DNA of 58,854 nucleotides from Alicyclobacillus sp. SP_1 (GCF_024706985.1 NZ_JAMCCX010000019.1:1-58854), one strand, 5' to 3'. Counted from the stretch's first letter, positions 33,433-43,707 are shown. Notes: generated from the letters alone by a model not told the origin. A program made the numbers and translations.

Positions 33433-34194
33433 TTAGTAAAAGCCACCCCCGTGAACGTAGATGACTTGTCCGGACACGTAGCTCGCATCGTCGCTTGCGA
33501 GAAATGCGGACACGTTCGCGACGTCCTCTGGGCGGCCAACGCGTCGCAAAGGAATTCGCTCCGCCGCCCGTCGTTGATTTTCATCAAAGTCTACACCAAT
33601 TCGGCGCGATGTCTCTTTCGTCATATCCGTTACAATAAATCCCGGTGCAACTGCATTGACACAAATACCAAACGGACCCAATTCAATGGCCAATGTCTTC
33701 GTGAATCCTTGCAATCCTGCTTTCGCCGTCGAATAATTGGCTTGACCGCGATTGCCAAGCGCCGAAGTACTACTGGTATTCACAATTTTCCCGTATTTTT
33801 GAGCAACCATATACTGCTGAGCGGCTCGGCTACAGAGGAATGCCCCGCGTAAATGCACATTCATCACGGAATCCCAGTCGTCTTCCGTCATTTTGAAGAG
33901 CAAATTGTCACGAATAATGCCCGCGTTGTTCACAAGGATATGAACGGCACTAAAACGATTGGCTACTTGTTCAAAGACCTTGCTTACATCGGCAGAGTCG
34001 GTCACGTTGCAGGAAAATGCCTCAGCAGTGCCTCCAGACTCTCGAATGGCAGATACGACATCGTGACACGACGACTCGTCCATGTCGAGAACCGCCACCG
34101 CTGCGCCGTCCCTTGCCAACAATTTTGCCGTAGCCGCCCCAATACCACGGGCTGCCCCTGTCACAACGGCCACTTTCCCAGTAAATCTCGCCAT
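33433..34194 (-). CDS. FabG/PhaB-like 3-oxoacyl reductase (SDR)
   Basis: This 253-residue NADPH-dependent SDR has TGAARGIGAATA for cofactor binding, NNAGI, and the catalytic Ser and YSTAK (Tyr and Lys). It ends PVIYVHGGG-like (SYVSGQVIYVHGGGFY). GAGGGATATTCTT places the ATG at 34194. It reduces 3-oxoacyl-ACP or acetoacetyl-CoA. It lies between malY and the methionine genes; no fatty acid genes are adjacent. Confidence 0.88.
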   Translation of the reverse strand: MARFTGKVAVVTGAARGIGAATAKLLARDGAAVAVLDMDESSCHDVVSAIRESGGTAEAFSCNVTDSADVSKVFEQVANRFSAVHILVNNAGIIRDNLLFKMTEDDWDSVMNVHLRGAFLCSRAAQQYMVAQKYGKIVNTSSTSALGNRGQANYSTAKAGLQGFTKTLAIELGPFGICVNAVAPGFIVTDMTKETSRRIGVDFDENQRRAAERIPLRRVGRPEDVANVSAFLASDDASYVSGQVIYVHGGGFY

Positions 34195-34299
34195 AAGAAT
34201 ATCCCTCTTTCTGTATACGAGTTCCAACAACGGACTCTATCCGAATCACAGCCTTATTTTAGACCTGCGGACTTGCGATTGCCACGTCCTGCACCACAT

Positions 34300-36198
34300 C
34301 TACGCTTGTTGTCCTTTGATGTAAGTGGTCAACTCCACCGTCAACGAATAACGGAGGAAGGGCGTCACTAGGTAGACCCCTCGAAAATGGTCGCGGATTT
34401 CATCGATGGTGGCTTTGGCAATCGCCATCCCTTCGTCGGTTGCGCGGTCCGGGGAACAATTGGCCATGCGATTCAACACATGTTCTGGAATTTGAATACC
34501 TGGGACTTCGTGGTGCAAAAATGACGCATTGCGCCAACTGACAAGAGGCATGACACCGACAAACACAGGAACCCCGTATTCTTTTGTGGCGAGGGCCAAG
34601 CGTTCGACCAGACGTTCCTCAAAGACAGGTTGCGTCATCACGAAGTCAGCCCCTGCCTCGATTTTCCGCCGCAATCTTTCCAAAGCTTTATCCAAATGGC
34701 GAACGTGCGGATTAAAAGACGTGCCAACCACGAAGTTGGCTGGCGGATCCATCGCAACTCCGGAGAACCCAATCCCCGCATTCAGTCGCTTCACCATTTT
34801 CGTCAATTCAATGGACGAAACGTCGTAGACAGACGTGGCTCCCGGCAAGTCGCCGAACCGAGAAGGATCGCCCGTTACCAAGAGCACATGATGAACACCC
34901 AGAGCGTGTAAGCCCATGAGATGGGACTGCTGACCAATCAAATTTCGGTCTCGACAGGTGACATGAACGAGAGGCTCCACTCCACTCTGCTTTAACAAAG
35001 CAGCCATCGCCATATTGGAAATCCGAATGGAGCCTAAAGAGTTGTCCGCCAATGTAATGTAGTCGGCCCCCGCTGCAGACAGTGCTTTTGCACCCTGCAG
35101 AAAACGATGGACTTGAAGTGTCTTTGGAGGGTCGAGTTCGACAATCACGGTGGTTTCACGCTGAACGCGCTGCAGCAAACCTGATGGCGTCTCCGTTCGA
35201 TCCGCGGCATTTTTGACGGTAACAAGGGAATTCGTCTCATGGGCCGGAGAAACAGCGCCAACGGATGGTAAGGCGGGGCCACCATCTCTGCACTCAGTCT
35301 TCAACACATCTCGCAAAGCAGCAATGTGCTGAGGCGTGGTGCCGCAGCAGCCACCGAGAAGTTGGACTCCGAGCCGATGCATCTGTGCCAGCGTCGCTGC
35401 GAAATAAGACGCGTTCCCTTTATAGCTGTACTCGCTTTCTTCCAACTGTAAAATACCGGCGTTGGGTACTGCGGTATAGAGAATGTCGGGCAATCTCTGC
35501 ATTTGTTCATAGGAACGCAGAATGCCGTTTGGTCCCAATTTACAGTTCAATCCTACGGCCGCCGCTCCTGCTGTATGCAAATGACCCAATGCTTCTGCCA
35601 ACGGATAACCGTCTCGAGTCACGCCTACTTCATCCGGAGACAGGTTAGCAATGACTGGTTTGTCCGTCAGTGACCTAGCCACGTCAAGCGCTACCAACAT
35701 CGTCTCCAACTCTGCGAAGGTCTCCAAGATGAGCCCAAACACCGGCTCTCCGAGAAGCGCTTCCATCTGCTCGCGAAAAACCGCCCGCAACTGGTTCTCG
35801 GAGAGAGTCTCAATGTGTGGTGATGCGAACGATAGCGCAGGACCGACCGTCCCCAGCACTTTCGCATCCTCTCCCGCAGCTTCGAGTGCCAGTTTTGCAC
35901 CGGATCGATTGAATTCAACAACGCTGGCCACGTCAAGACCTGACCGGGCCAACACGCTGCGATTTGCCCCAAATGTATTGGTCTGAATGAGGGTCGACCC
36001 CGCCTGAATATACGCTCGGTGCACATGTCGAACCTGCTCTGGTCGCTCCACGTTGAGACGTTCTACGACCGTGCCGACTGGTACACCCACTTGGTGAAGG
36101 AAAGTCGCCATCGCACCATCGAGGAGAATCGTTCGATGCCCGGATGAATCAACCAGAGCGGACGGCACTTCATCAAACGCAGTCCGTTGAACGGTCAC
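34300..36198 (-). CDS. Bifunctional homocysteine S-methyltransferase / methylenetetrahydrofolate reductase (YitJ-like)
   Basis: This 632-residue fusion has residues ~20-300 as a homocysteine methyltransferase domain (LLDGAMATFL, TNTFGAN, zinc ligands in LLGGCCGTTPQHI) and residues ~345-630 as a MetF-like TIM barrel (VIVELDPPKT, LLVTGDPSRFGDLPGAT, GADFVMTQPVFE). It makes 5-methyl-THF and can methylate homocysteine. The GTG start immediately follows the metH stop; its ribosome binding site GGAGGAATTTAA lies inside the metH end. It is co-transcribed with metH under the SAM riboswitch. Confidence 0.92.
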   Translation of the reverse strand: MTVQRTAFDEVPSALVDSSGHRTILLDGAMATFLHQVGVPVGTVVERLNVERPEQVRHVHRAYIQAGSTLIQTNTFGANRSVLARSGLDVASVVEFNRSGAKLALEAAGEDAKVLGTVGPALSFASPHIETLSENQLRAVFREQMEALLGEPVFGLILETFAELETMLVALDVARSLTDKPVIANLSPDEVGVTRDGYPLAEALGHLHTAGAAAVGLNCKLGPNGILRSYEQMQRLPDILYTAVPNAGILQLEESEYSYKGNASYFAATLAQMHRLGVQLLGGCCGTTPQHIAALRDVLKTECRDGGPALPSVGAVSPAHETNSLVTVKNAADRTETPSGLLQRVQRETTVIVELDPPKTLQVHRFLQGAKALSAAGADYITLADNSLGSIRISNMAMAALLKQSGVEPLVHVTCRDRNLIGQQSHLMGLHALGVHHVLLVTGDPSRFGDLPGATSVYDVSSIELTKMVKRLNAGIGFSGVAMDPPANFVVGTSFNPHVRHLDKALERLRRKIEAGADFVMTQPVFEERLVERLALATKEYGVPVFVGVMPLVSWRNASFLHHEVPGIQIPEHVLNRMANCSPDRATDEGMAIAKATIDEIRDHFRGVYLVTPFLRYSLTVELTTYIKGQQA

Positions 36199-39100
36199 TT
36201 AAATTCCTCCCCCACTGTCTGCATTGAAGTAGCGCGCTTCCGGATGCGAAAACACCAGAGCAGAAACACTCGCTTCTGGGTCCATCATGTATCCATCGGT
36301 CAACTGCACCCCGATATCTTCGGGCCGCAAAATGTCAAAGAGCGGGCGTTGTTGCTCAAGGTCCGGGCAGGCCGGATATCCGAATGAGACACGAATTCCC
36401 TGGTAGCGCGCAATAAATCGCTCACGCATGGTCATTTCGGCACTATCGGGAAATCCCCACATATCCCGCAACATGTGATGCAGGCGTTCGGCAAACGCTT
36501 CGGCCAACTCTAACCCAGTCGCAGACAGCGCGTGTGAGCGCAAGTAGTCGCCTTTTTCTTTCCATTCATCTGCCATCTGCCGAATGCCCGATCCCGCCGT
36601 GACCACAAACATCGCCACGTAATCGTGCTCGGGCGATCCCGTTGGCCGAACGAAATCGGCCAAACATAGATGCGACCCACTAGACTGGCGAGGGAACAGA
36701 AAGGCGTGTAAGGGCTCGGTTGGATTTTCAGGCCTCAGCAATTGAAGTTGCCCTTTTTCGCGGTCACCGATGGCAGGAAAAAATTGATACACGGCTTTGG
36801 GCGCTAAGTACCCGCCTCTCTCCCCTTCCTGCAATAACTCCATCACGAGCTCCCGCAAGGCCAAGGCTTTTTCATCGCCCTCCATCAACTTCTTTTCCAC
36901 ATTACCGGTTAACCCGAGATGTTTTCCCAGCAGCATTTGCCAGTTGATATACGGGATGATGTGCGCAAGTGGAACATGGCGTAACACATGCCGCTCAAGA
37001 TTGGGCGGGACAAAGACTGGTGCATGGGTGGAAATATCTGACGTCTTGCCCGATGCCTCCGGAACCGACGGGCTGGCGCCCGAATTTTCCGCTTGAAAGC
37101 GCATCATGTCTTGTTCCTGACGGGTCAACAATGCAGGCCGAGTCACATCACTCGACCATTGATTGGCGAGTTCCAGTCCCTCCATAGCATCTCGAGCATA
37201 GAAAACGAAGCCTCGGTACTGAGGCGCGATTTTGGTCAGCGTAAATTTTTTCGTCAAAGCGGCGCCTCCAACCAAAAGTGGGCAGTCGATACCCGCCTTG
37301 GCCAAATCGTCAGCAGTGACGACCATTTGCTGAGCCGATTTCACAAGCAAGCCAGACAGTCCAATGAAATCCGGTTTGTGCTCACGATACGCCGCAATCA
37401 ACACTTCAGGAGCCACTTTGATACCTAAATTAATGACTTCATATCCGTTATTGGAGAGAATAATTTCGACCAAATTTTTGCCGATGTCGTGTACGTCTCC
37501 TTTGACGGTGGCGAGTAAGACTTTCCCCTTAGTGCTCGTTTCCGACTTCTCCATAAACGTTTCCAAGTAGGACACCGCGGCCTTCATGACCTCTGCGCTT
37601 TGAAGGACTTCGGCTACGATTAACTCGTTGTCGTTAAAAAGCCGGCCAACCTCCGTCATCCCTTCCATCAACGGTCCGTTGATGACCTCGAGTGGTGCCA
37701 TTTCGGAGAGCATGGCATCCAAATCGGGTACAAGCCCATCTCGCGTGCCCTCGACGACATAGCGCGCAAGCCTCTCAGGAAGTGGCAATTCAGCTTTGGC
37801 AACTGGTTGAACTGCTTTTTTCTGCCTATAGACCGAGGTGAATTCGGCCACCAATTCGTCGGAGGTCTGAAATAACAAGCGCTCTGCCAAGTCCCGTTCT
37901 TCCGATGATAGGGTAGAGAATCGACGCAAGTTTTGAGTATTGACGATGGCATAGTCCAGTCCAGCTTTGGTGCAGTGATAGAGAAATACCGAGTTCAAAA
38001 TCTCTCTTCCCGGCAGCGGCAACCCGAAGGAAACATTGCTAATGCCGAGAATTTGGGAACATTCAGGAAGTGCCTCGCGGATGAGGCGAATGCCTTCCAC
38101 GGTCTCCAAAGCGGACCCAATATACTTTTGATCACCAGTTCCAACCGGAAAAGTCAGCGGATCGATAATAATATCTTCCCTGGGAATTCCGTACTTCTCG
38201 GTAAGAAGGCCGACTACCCGTACTGCGACTTCCAGTTTCTTCTCACGTGTGACCGCCATGCCTGTTTCGTCGATGGTTCCAACGACGAGGGCTGCGCCGT
38301 AGCGGTGAGCCAGATTGGCGAACCGGGCCAAGCGGGTCTCCCCATCTTCTAAATTGGTGGAATTGATGATGGGTTTTCCTTGAACCTGACGGAGAGCAAG
38401 TTCGACGACTTCGGGATCCGTTGAATCAATCATGAGCGGCACTTTGACCTTGCGCACGACTTTGGGGAGGAACCGAGACATGTCCGCCTGCTCGTCTCGG
38501 TCGGGGTCTGCCAAGCAAATGTCCACCACCTGTGCACCAGCTCGGACTTGGGCACGAGCGAGATCGGACGCAATGTCCATGTCTCCGGCCGCAATCAGTT
38601 CTCGGAATTTTCTCGATCCGATGACGTTCGTCCGCTCTCCCACCAAGATGGGACGATTCTCAGGCTCTACCTGGACCGTTTCCAGTCCTGAAACGGCAAT
38701 CTGGCGTCTCGTCCCAAGCGCTCGCGGCGGAAGGTCGTTCATGCGCTCTGCCAGTCGCTGTATGTGACTGGGTGTGGTTCCACAGCAACCACCCACGACG
38801 TTTAACCAACCAGCCTCAGCGAAGTCTAAAAGTTTCCGAGAGAAACTCTCAGGTGTCTCGTGGTAATTTCCGTTTTCGTCGGGCAATCCTGCATTGGGAT
38901 AGCACGAGACGCGGCAGGTGGCGAGAGACGCCAAAGTGCGAATATGGTCGCGCATAAACTCGGGACCAGTCGCACAGTTGAGCCCCACTGCCAAAGGCTG
39001 CAAATGCTCGATGGAATGGTAAAATGCATCGACGGTTTGTCCACCGAGCGTCGTACCCATGGCTTCAATGGTGCCACTCACAATGATTGGCACCCGACGT

Positions 39101-39651
39101 CCACAATCTGCGAAGGCGCGTTCCATCGCAAGCCCCGCCGCTTTGACGTTCAGCATGTCCTGAGACGTTTCCAATAACAGAAGATCGACGCCACCGTCCA
39201 TCAAGCCAAGCACTTGCTGAAAGTAAGACTGCGACACTTCCTCAAACGTCGCTCCGCCAGTTAGGGACAGACTTTTTGTCGTCGGGCCAAGAGAACCCGC
39301 CACAAAACGAGGCTTTGCCTCTGAATCATAGCGGGCAGCAGCCATACGCGCCAGCTTGGCTGAGAGTTCATTCAACTCCCTCGCCATTTCAGGAATTCCA
39401 TACTCACTGAGAACGAGTGGTGTTGCACCAAAGGTGTTCGTGGAAATGATGTCTGCTCCTGCCTCCAAATAAGCCGCGTGAATGTTTTCAACCACATCTG
39501 GCCGTGTTTTCGACAGCAACTCATTGCAACCATCCAAAGCTGCACCGCCAAAATCTTGCTCAGTGAGTTTAGCATTTTGGAGCATGGTTCCCATGGCTCC
39601 GTCCAGAATGAGAATTTTCGACTGTAAGGCACGTATGAGCCGTTCTGACAT
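36199..39651 (-). CDS. metH: Cobalamin-dependent methionine synthase
   Basis: This full-length 1150-residue MetH has a homocysteine-binding domain (LILDGAMGTML ... VVGGCCGTTPSHI), a pterin-binding domain from ~340 (RTNVIGSRKF, MIDSTDPEV), and a cobalamin cap and Rossmann domain (~640-860) with the DVHDIGKN motif carrying the cobalt-ligand His. A SAM-binding reactivation domain forms the C-terminus. Translation starts at ATG 39651. Expression is expected to be SAM-repressed through the S-box upstream. Confidence 0.95.
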   Translation of the reverse strand: MSERLIRALQSKILILDGAMGTMLQNAKLTEQDFGGAALDGCNELLSKTRPDVVENIHAAYLEAGADIISTNTFGATPLVLSEYGIPEMARELNELSAKLARMAAARYDSEAKPRFVAGSLGPTTKSLSLTGGATFEEVSQSYFQQVLGLMDGGVDLLLLETSQDMLNVKAAGLAMERAFADCGRRVPIIVSGTIEAMGTTLGGQTVDAFYHSIEHLQPLAVGLNCATGPEFMRDHIRTLASLATCRVSCYPNAGLPDENGNYHETPESFSRKLLDFAEAGWLNVVGGCCGTTPSHIQRLAERMNDLPPRALGTRRQIAVSGLETVQVEPENRPILVGERTNVIGSRKFRELIAAGDMDIASDLARAQVRAGAQVVDICLADPDRDEQADMSRFLPKVVRKVKVPLMIDSTDPEVVELALRQVQGKPIINSTNLEDGETRLARFANLAHRYGAALVVGTIDETGMAVTREKKLEVAVRVVGLLTEKYGIPREDIIIDPLTFPVGTGDQKYIGSALETVEGIRLIREALPECSQILGISNVSFGLPLPGREILNSVFLYHCTKAGLDYAIVNTQNLRRFSTLSSEERDLAERLLFQTSDELVAEFTSVYRQKKAVQPVAKAELPLPERLARYVVEGTRDGLVPDLDAMLSEMAPLEVINGPLMEGMTEVGRLFNDNELIVAEVLQSAEVMKAAVSYLETFMEKSETSTKGKVLLATVKGDVHDIGKNLVEIILSNNGYEVINLGIKVAPEVLIAAYREHKPDFIGLSGLLVKSAQQMVVTADDLAKAGIDCPLLVGGAALTKKFTLTKIAPQYRGFVFYARDAMEGLELANQWSSDVTRPALLTRQEQDMMRFQAENSGASPSVPEASGKTSDISTHAPVFVPPNLERHVLRHVPLAHIIPYINWQMLLGKHLGLTGNVEKKLMEGDEKALALRELVMELLQEGERGGYLAPKAVYQFFPAIGDREKGQLQLLRPENPTEPLHAFLFPRQSSGSHLCLADFVRPTGSPEHDYVAMFVVTAGSGIRQMADEWKEKGDYLRSHALSATGLELAEAFAERLHHMLRDMWGFPDSAEMTMRERFIARYQGIRVSFGYPACPDLEQQRPLFDILRPEDIGVQLTDGYMMDPEASVSALVFSHPEARYFNADSGGGI

Positions 39652-39683
39652 GTTTTTCTCTCCACTCCTGTTTCTATAGAAAG

Positions 39684-39705
39684 GGCGCCCTCACGGGAGG
39701 GCGCC
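39684..39705 (-). terminator. Terminator of the SAM riboswitch expression platform
   Basis: GGCGCCCTC and GAGGGCGCC form a perfect 9-bp stem with a 4-base loop, followed on the minus strand by CTTTCT. It lies between the aptamer and metH, as expected for an OFF switch by premature termination. Confidence 0.85.
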
Positions 39706-39723
39706 GCACTCGACTGGCATTCC

Positions 39724-39834
39724 CCTCATCTTTCGAAATCGAGTCGATTTCGCTGGAATTAGCACCGCGCACGTCGAAAATGCGGTTGCCGGGCTTCATA
39801 GGGCCAGTCCCTCTGCCTCTCTCGATAAGAGTGT
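39724..39834 (-). promoter_or_regulatory. SAM-I (S-box) riboswitch aptamer controlling metH
   Basis: The minus strand carries the S-box consensus in order: CTCTTATCGAGAGAGGCAGA, GGGACTGGCCC, ATGAAGCCCGGCAACC, GGTGCTAATTCC, and the P1 return strand GATGAGG. P1 pairs CTTATC (39830-39825) with GATGAG. Binding of SAM would favour the terminator and shut off methionine synthesis. Confidence 0.95.
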
Positions 39835-40055
39835 CTTTCATCTTTTAAATTGTCAGATGGCGCTTCTCCGACTGATGAGAACTTCAAGTGGTCGGATGGT
39901 TTCAACAAACCGTGTTATCGCAAAAAAGTCATAGAACCATAAGATGCATCATGTAATAGAATGTAAGGAACGACGAATATGCCAGTAATTTCGAACAGCA
40001 TAGCATAATCCGGCCAACCATGTCACGCAAAAATGGAGAACGGACCTACTTCCCA
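39835..40055. other. Intergenic region upstream of the SAM riboswitch
   Basis: This must hold the metH promoter, on the minus strand, but no strong consensus pair stands out. No gene is seen. Confidence 0.4.
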
Positions 40056-40850
40056 TTACATGGAGGAAACCAAGCCGCCATCCACTAAAAGAGACTGTCC
40101 AGTCACATATCCATTTGCTCCAGATGCCAAAAAGGCCACCACTTTTGCAAACTCTTGTGGAGTGCCGTAACGTCCAACCGGAATGCGACTGGCGGACTGT
40201 GCAGAAACCTCCTCTAACGACAATCCCGTCTCGTTCGCTGTAACCAAGTCTAGAGAGGCCACTCTCTCCGTCGCAATACGACCTGGTCCGACAGCATTGA
40301 CGAGGATTCCGGAAGCTCCGACTTCCAACGCGATACTCTTCGTGAGTGATGCCACAGCCGCTCGAAAGACATTCGATAACACTAAGTTAGGGATAGGTTG
40401 CTTCATGGACGAGGATGTGATGTTGACAATTCGTCCCCAACCTTTTTTCTGCATAGCGGGGAGAGCATGGCGAATGGACCGAACCGCACTCATCAATGTT
40501 AAATCGTAAGCCTGTTCCCAAACTTCATCGTCTGTCAACTCCAAGAAAGTTCCGGGACTCGGGCCTCCACAGTTATTTACAAGAATGTCCACACCTTCAC
40601 ATTCCGATTGAATGCACCGATAGACTCGGGCTAAATCTTCCGCCGACGAAACATCTCCCGCGAGAGGAACGACTTGCGCCTGTGGAACTTGAAGAATCAG
40701 CTCTTTCGCAGCGCGCTGAATGGCCTCCTCACTTCGGCTGACGATGACCACGCGAGCTCCGTGAAGCGCTAGTTCTGTAGCCGTTGCGAATCCGAGCCCT
40801 CGACTCCCTGCCAGAACTAAAGCAGTTTTCCCATTCATCATCAGATCCAT
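40056..40850 (-). CDS. Atypical short-chain dehydrogenase
   Basis: This 264-residue SDR has the cofactor motif AGSRGLGFATA, VNNCGGPSPG and a standard C-terminus (NGYVTGQSLLVDGG). In the catalytic segment (LVLSNVFRAAVASLTKSIA) the usual Tyr of YxxxK is Phe or Val and the Lys is replaced, as in a subgroup annotated as 3-oxoacyl reductases of unclear activity. ATG 40850 follows GGGGGAAG. Function uncertain. Confidence 0.82.
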   Translation of the reverse strand: MDLMMNGKTALVLAGSRGLGFATATELALHGARVVIVSRSEEAIQRAAKELILQVPQAQVVPLAGDVSSAEDLARVYRCIQSECEGVDILVNNCGGPSPGTFLELTDDEVWEQAYDLTLMSAVRSIRHALPAMQKKGWGRIVNITSSSMKQPIPNLVLSNVFRAAVASLTKSIALEVGASGILVNAVGPGRIATERVASLDLVTANETGLSLEEVSAQSASRIPVGRYGTPQEFAKVVAFLASGANGYVTGQSLLVDGGLVSSM

Positions 40851-40946
40851 GACTGCTTCCCCCACTGTTCACGATTCGATCTCGTACAAACAAAACATTT
40901 TGCTAAAAATTCAAGGAACAAAGCCGGAGGTTGTGTTTTTGCGTGA

Positions 40947-40964
40947 CAGGGGCTTCTGCCCCTG
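40947..40964. terminator. GC-rich hairpin
   Basis: CAGGGGC-TTCT-GCCCCTG, a 7-bp stem with a 4-base loop, lies 20 bases after the end of the small open frame at 40985-41173. Neither side has a strong T-run. Confidence 0.5.
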
Positions 40965-40984
40965 CACACGTCAGGTATGTCCCG

Positions 40985-41173
40985 TTATGAAGAGTGGCGG
41001 GTAGTATGCCGCAAATTCACCCGGTGATACGCTTTCCAAGGAATTGGCGTCCACTCCGCATTGTCCATCTCCTCATTGCGCTGGCTTACAACAGACTCGA
41101 ACCGACGATTCGCTTTCAAAGCTCCCGGCATGGAAAACGCTTCATTATGGTTCTCGGTGTGCTGATTTGCCAT
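40985..41173 (-). CDS. Possible small hydrophilic protein
   Basis: This is a 62-residue frame with AGGGGGTG seven bases before its ATG. The product (MANQHTENHNEAFSMPGALK ...) is rich in Asn, His, Arg and Glu, with no membrane segment and no family I recognise. The good ribosome binding site and a hairpin just after it are the only support. Confidence 0.4.
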   Translation of the reverse strand: MANQHTENHNEAFSMPGALKANRRFESVVSQRNEEMDNAEWTPIPWKAYHRVNLRHTTRHSS

Positions 41174-41288
41174 ATGGAACACCCCCTGCCTAATGTGTTC
41201 CCTGACCGTCTTCGCATTATCCACACAGACCTGTGCCATGGTCACATGAGGGGCGATGGAATTGTCCTAACCGCGCCGTCACTTGACC

Positions 41289-42665
41289 TTACTCAATATG
41301 ACTTCGCAACCAAGCAGACAATTGCGTCATAGAGACGCGCTCTTGTAGCATCGTGTCTCTGTCTCGAACGGTAACCATCCCATCGTCTTCCGATTGAAAA
41401 TCGTACGTTACGCAATAGGGTGTGCCAACTTCGTCGTGACGGCGATAACGCTTGCCAATTGACCCGGAGTCATCAAAGTCGCAGGAAAATGACTTCCGAA
41501 TGTCCGACCACAACCGCTCTGCACCATCCGACAACTTTTTCGACAATGGTAAAATAGCGCATTTATACGGTGCCAGTTGCGGGTGTAAATGAAGGACTGT
41601 CCTCATGTCTCCTTCACTCACTTCCTCTTCGGAATAACTGTCCGCAAAGAGTGCCAAGAACAATCGGTCAACACCCATAGAAGGTTCGATGCAATATGGT
41701 ATAAACGACGAACCATTCTCTTCTTTAACCAAAAAATCCTCTGATGAAAATTTCGCGTGTTGATTTAAATCAAAATCCGTGCGGTCCGCAATGCCGAGTA
41801 GTTCTCCCCAGCCAAAAGGAAAGTGATACTCCACATCTGTCGTCGCGGAGCTGTAATGGGACAACTGCTCCTTCTCATGGTCTCGTAAGCGCAAATTCCC
41901 CTGTGACAATCCCAACTGCAGCAACCAGTCATAAACAAACTGCCGCCAATACGAAAACCATTCCTTGTCCTCTCCGGGTTTGCAAAAAAATTCAATTTCC
42001 ATCTGCTCAAACTCGCGAGTGCGGAACGTAAAGTTTCCTGGCGTGATTTCATTCCGAAAACTCTTACCGATTTGAGCAATCCCAAATGGAAGTTTCTTAC
42101 GCATCGTCCGCTGGACGTTGACAAAATTCACAAAGATACCTTGAGCAGTTTCTGGTCGTAAATAAATCTCGTTCGTCGCCTCTTCCGTAACGCCTTGATG
42201 GGTTTTGAACATCATGTTGAACTGACGAACTGGTGTGAAGTCGCGACTTTTGCAGTCTGGACAAACAACGTTTAAGGTTGCCAATAATTGGTCCATCTCC
42301 GCAAAGTCAAGTCCATCCGCAAAAATTTCCTTACCGAGTGCAGTCGCAGTGTCTTCGATCAGTTTGTCCGCCCGATACCGCGATTTGCAGCTACGGCAAT
42401 CCACCATTGGGTCATTGAAGTTACCAACATGCCCAGATGCAACCCACACCTGTCGATTCATCAAGATGGCTGAGTCCAGCCCCACCATATTGGGCGACTC
42501 TTGAACAAAATGTTTCCACCACAATCGCTTTAAATTGTTTTTCATCTCCACTCCAAGAGGTCCATAGTCCCAGGTATTCGCCAGACCTCCATATATTTCT
42601 GAGCCAGGGAAAATAAATCCCCGCCGCTTTGCCAGTGAGACCAATTGTTCCATTGCACTCGCCAT
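41289..42665 (-). CDS. glyS: Glycyl-tRNA synthetase, homodimeric (alpha2) type
   Basis: This 458-residue class II synthetase charges tRNA-Gly. It has the N-terminal [20 protein letters not shown], motif 2 region [26 protein letters not shown], and motif 3 [11 protein letters not shown]. It belongs to the single-chain alpha2 family also found in Eukarya, Archaea and some Firmicutes, rather than the alpha2beta2 GlyQS. GGAGGACAATCGAC precedes the ATG. No T-box leader is visible upstream. Confidence 0.95.
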   Translation of the reverse strand: MASAMEQLVSLAKRRGFIFPGSEIYGGLANTWDYGPLGVEMKNNLKRLWWKHFVQESPNMVGLDSAILMNRQVWVASGHVGNFNDPMVDCRSCKSRYRADKLIEDTATALGKEIFADGLDFAEMDQLLATLNVVCPDCKSRDFTPVRQFNMMFKTHQGVTEEATNEIYLRPETAQGIFVNFVNVQRTMRKKLPFGIAQIGKSFRNEITPGNFTFRTREFEQMEIEFFCKPGEDKEWFSYWRQFVYDWLLQLGLSQGNLRLRDHEKEQLSHYSSATTDVEYHFPFGWGELLGIADRTDFDLNQHAKFSSEDFLVKEENGSSFIPYCIEPSMGVDRLFLALFADSYSEEEVSEGDMRTVLHLHPQLAPYKCAILPLSKKLSDGAERLWSDIRKSFSCDFDDSGSIGKRYRRHDEVGTPYCVTYDFQSEDDGMVTVRDRDTMLQERVSMTQLSAWLRSHIE

Positions 42666-42927
42666 GTCGATTGTCCTCCGTTCCCAGCCATATTGTTGCT
42701 ATCATACTGGAGCATCTATGCGAACGCAACGACACAGGAACATTCGGTAAGACCTTCGTGAGAAAGATAATCCCTTCCCGTTGCTGATATAATGTGTACG
42801 GTGCAGCAGGGGCCGTCCCTCGGCACAGCGGCGGACGTCAACTTCAACATGCTTGCATAATCAATGGTCACGTCAATAGTCCATCTCATCGTCTATCCGT
42901 TGTAACAAATCCGAAGGGAATGGAATT
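42666..42927. other. Divergent intergenic region of glyS and the HAD gene
   Basis: About 260 bases with a TATAAT-like -10 on the plus strand (GATATAATG near 42785-42793). The following ~130 bases before the HAD start are long for a simple leader and contain a GC-rich section (GCAGCAGGGGCCGTCCCTC). I see no known RNA element. Confidence 0.4.
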
Positions 42928-43707
42928 ATGCCCATTCAGTTTGTGTTCCTAGACATTGATGGCACCATCTATTCTCATGGACGTCTAGTGCCAAGTGCTG
43001 TCAAGGCAATTCAACGACTCCAGCACAATCACATTCCAGTTGCACTATGCACGGGAAGGTCTTTGTTACATACACGGACGCTCCAATGTCGCTTGGGAAT
43101 TCGCCATGGCGTCTACTTCAACGGAAGTCTGGCGCTCACGGACAACACCATTGTTCACTCTTCTCCTTTCGAACCCCATGTGGTAGAGCTTTTGATGTCA
43201 TATTTAGAATCAGAGGAGCGAAGTTACCTGTTGCACAGTCAAGAGAGGATCTTCACAGTGCATCCCGTGCCAGACCATTTCACATCCATCTTACGAAGCT
43301 TTGACTTTCCGCCAGTCTATGTGTTGAGCGACACGGATGTAAATATCTCGAAGACGCCCATTTTTCAAATGAACGCGTTCATTCCACAAGAAATGGACCA
43401 CGCCCTCCAATCTCTTACGAATGAATGCTTTGTGTATCGATGGGACGCGTATGCAGTGGACTTACAACGCGCGAAAAGTGACAAATCCCATGGAGCACTG
43501 GCACTTCTGCGGCAGTTCGACATTGCGCCGGAAAGTGCGCTGCACATTGGTGACGGAGGAAATGACATAGGCATGTTTCAACGTTTGGGGCATTCCGTGG
43601 CCATGGGTAACGCACCGAGAGAAGTGCAGGAGCAAGCGGATTGGACAACCACCGAAGCCAGAGAGAATGGCGTCTATAATGCATTGCACAAGCTCAACTT
43701 AATCTGA
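42928..43707 (+). CDS. HAD-superfamily Cof-like phosphatase
   Basis: This 259-residue hydrolase of the HAD IIB (Cof/YkrA) type has motif I FLDIDGTIYSHG (nucleophile Asp9), motif II LCTGRS, the Lys of motif III in RAKSDKSHGAL, and motif IV HIGDGGNDIGMF. It dephosphorylates small sugar or nucleotide phosphates. GAAGGGAATGG precedes the ATG. Confidence 0.88.
   Translation: MPIQFVFLDIDGTIYSHGRLVPSAVKAIQRLQHNHIPVALCTGRSLLHTRTLQCRLGIRHGVYFNGSLALTDNTIVHSSPFEPHVVELLMSYLESEERSYLLHSQERIFTVHPVPDHFTSILRSFDFPPVYVLSDTDVNISKTPIFQMNAFIPQEMDHALQSLTNECFVYRWDAYAVDLQRAKSDKSHGALALLRQFDIAPESALHIGDGGNDIGMFQRLGHSVAMGNAPREVQEQADWTTTEARENGVYNALHKLNLI

Noticed and set aside
42780-42927. Possible small RNA or T-box leader near glyS
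   Set aside because: There is a TATAAT-like box and a GC-rich segment, but no T-box consensus, no terminator and no known RNA motif.
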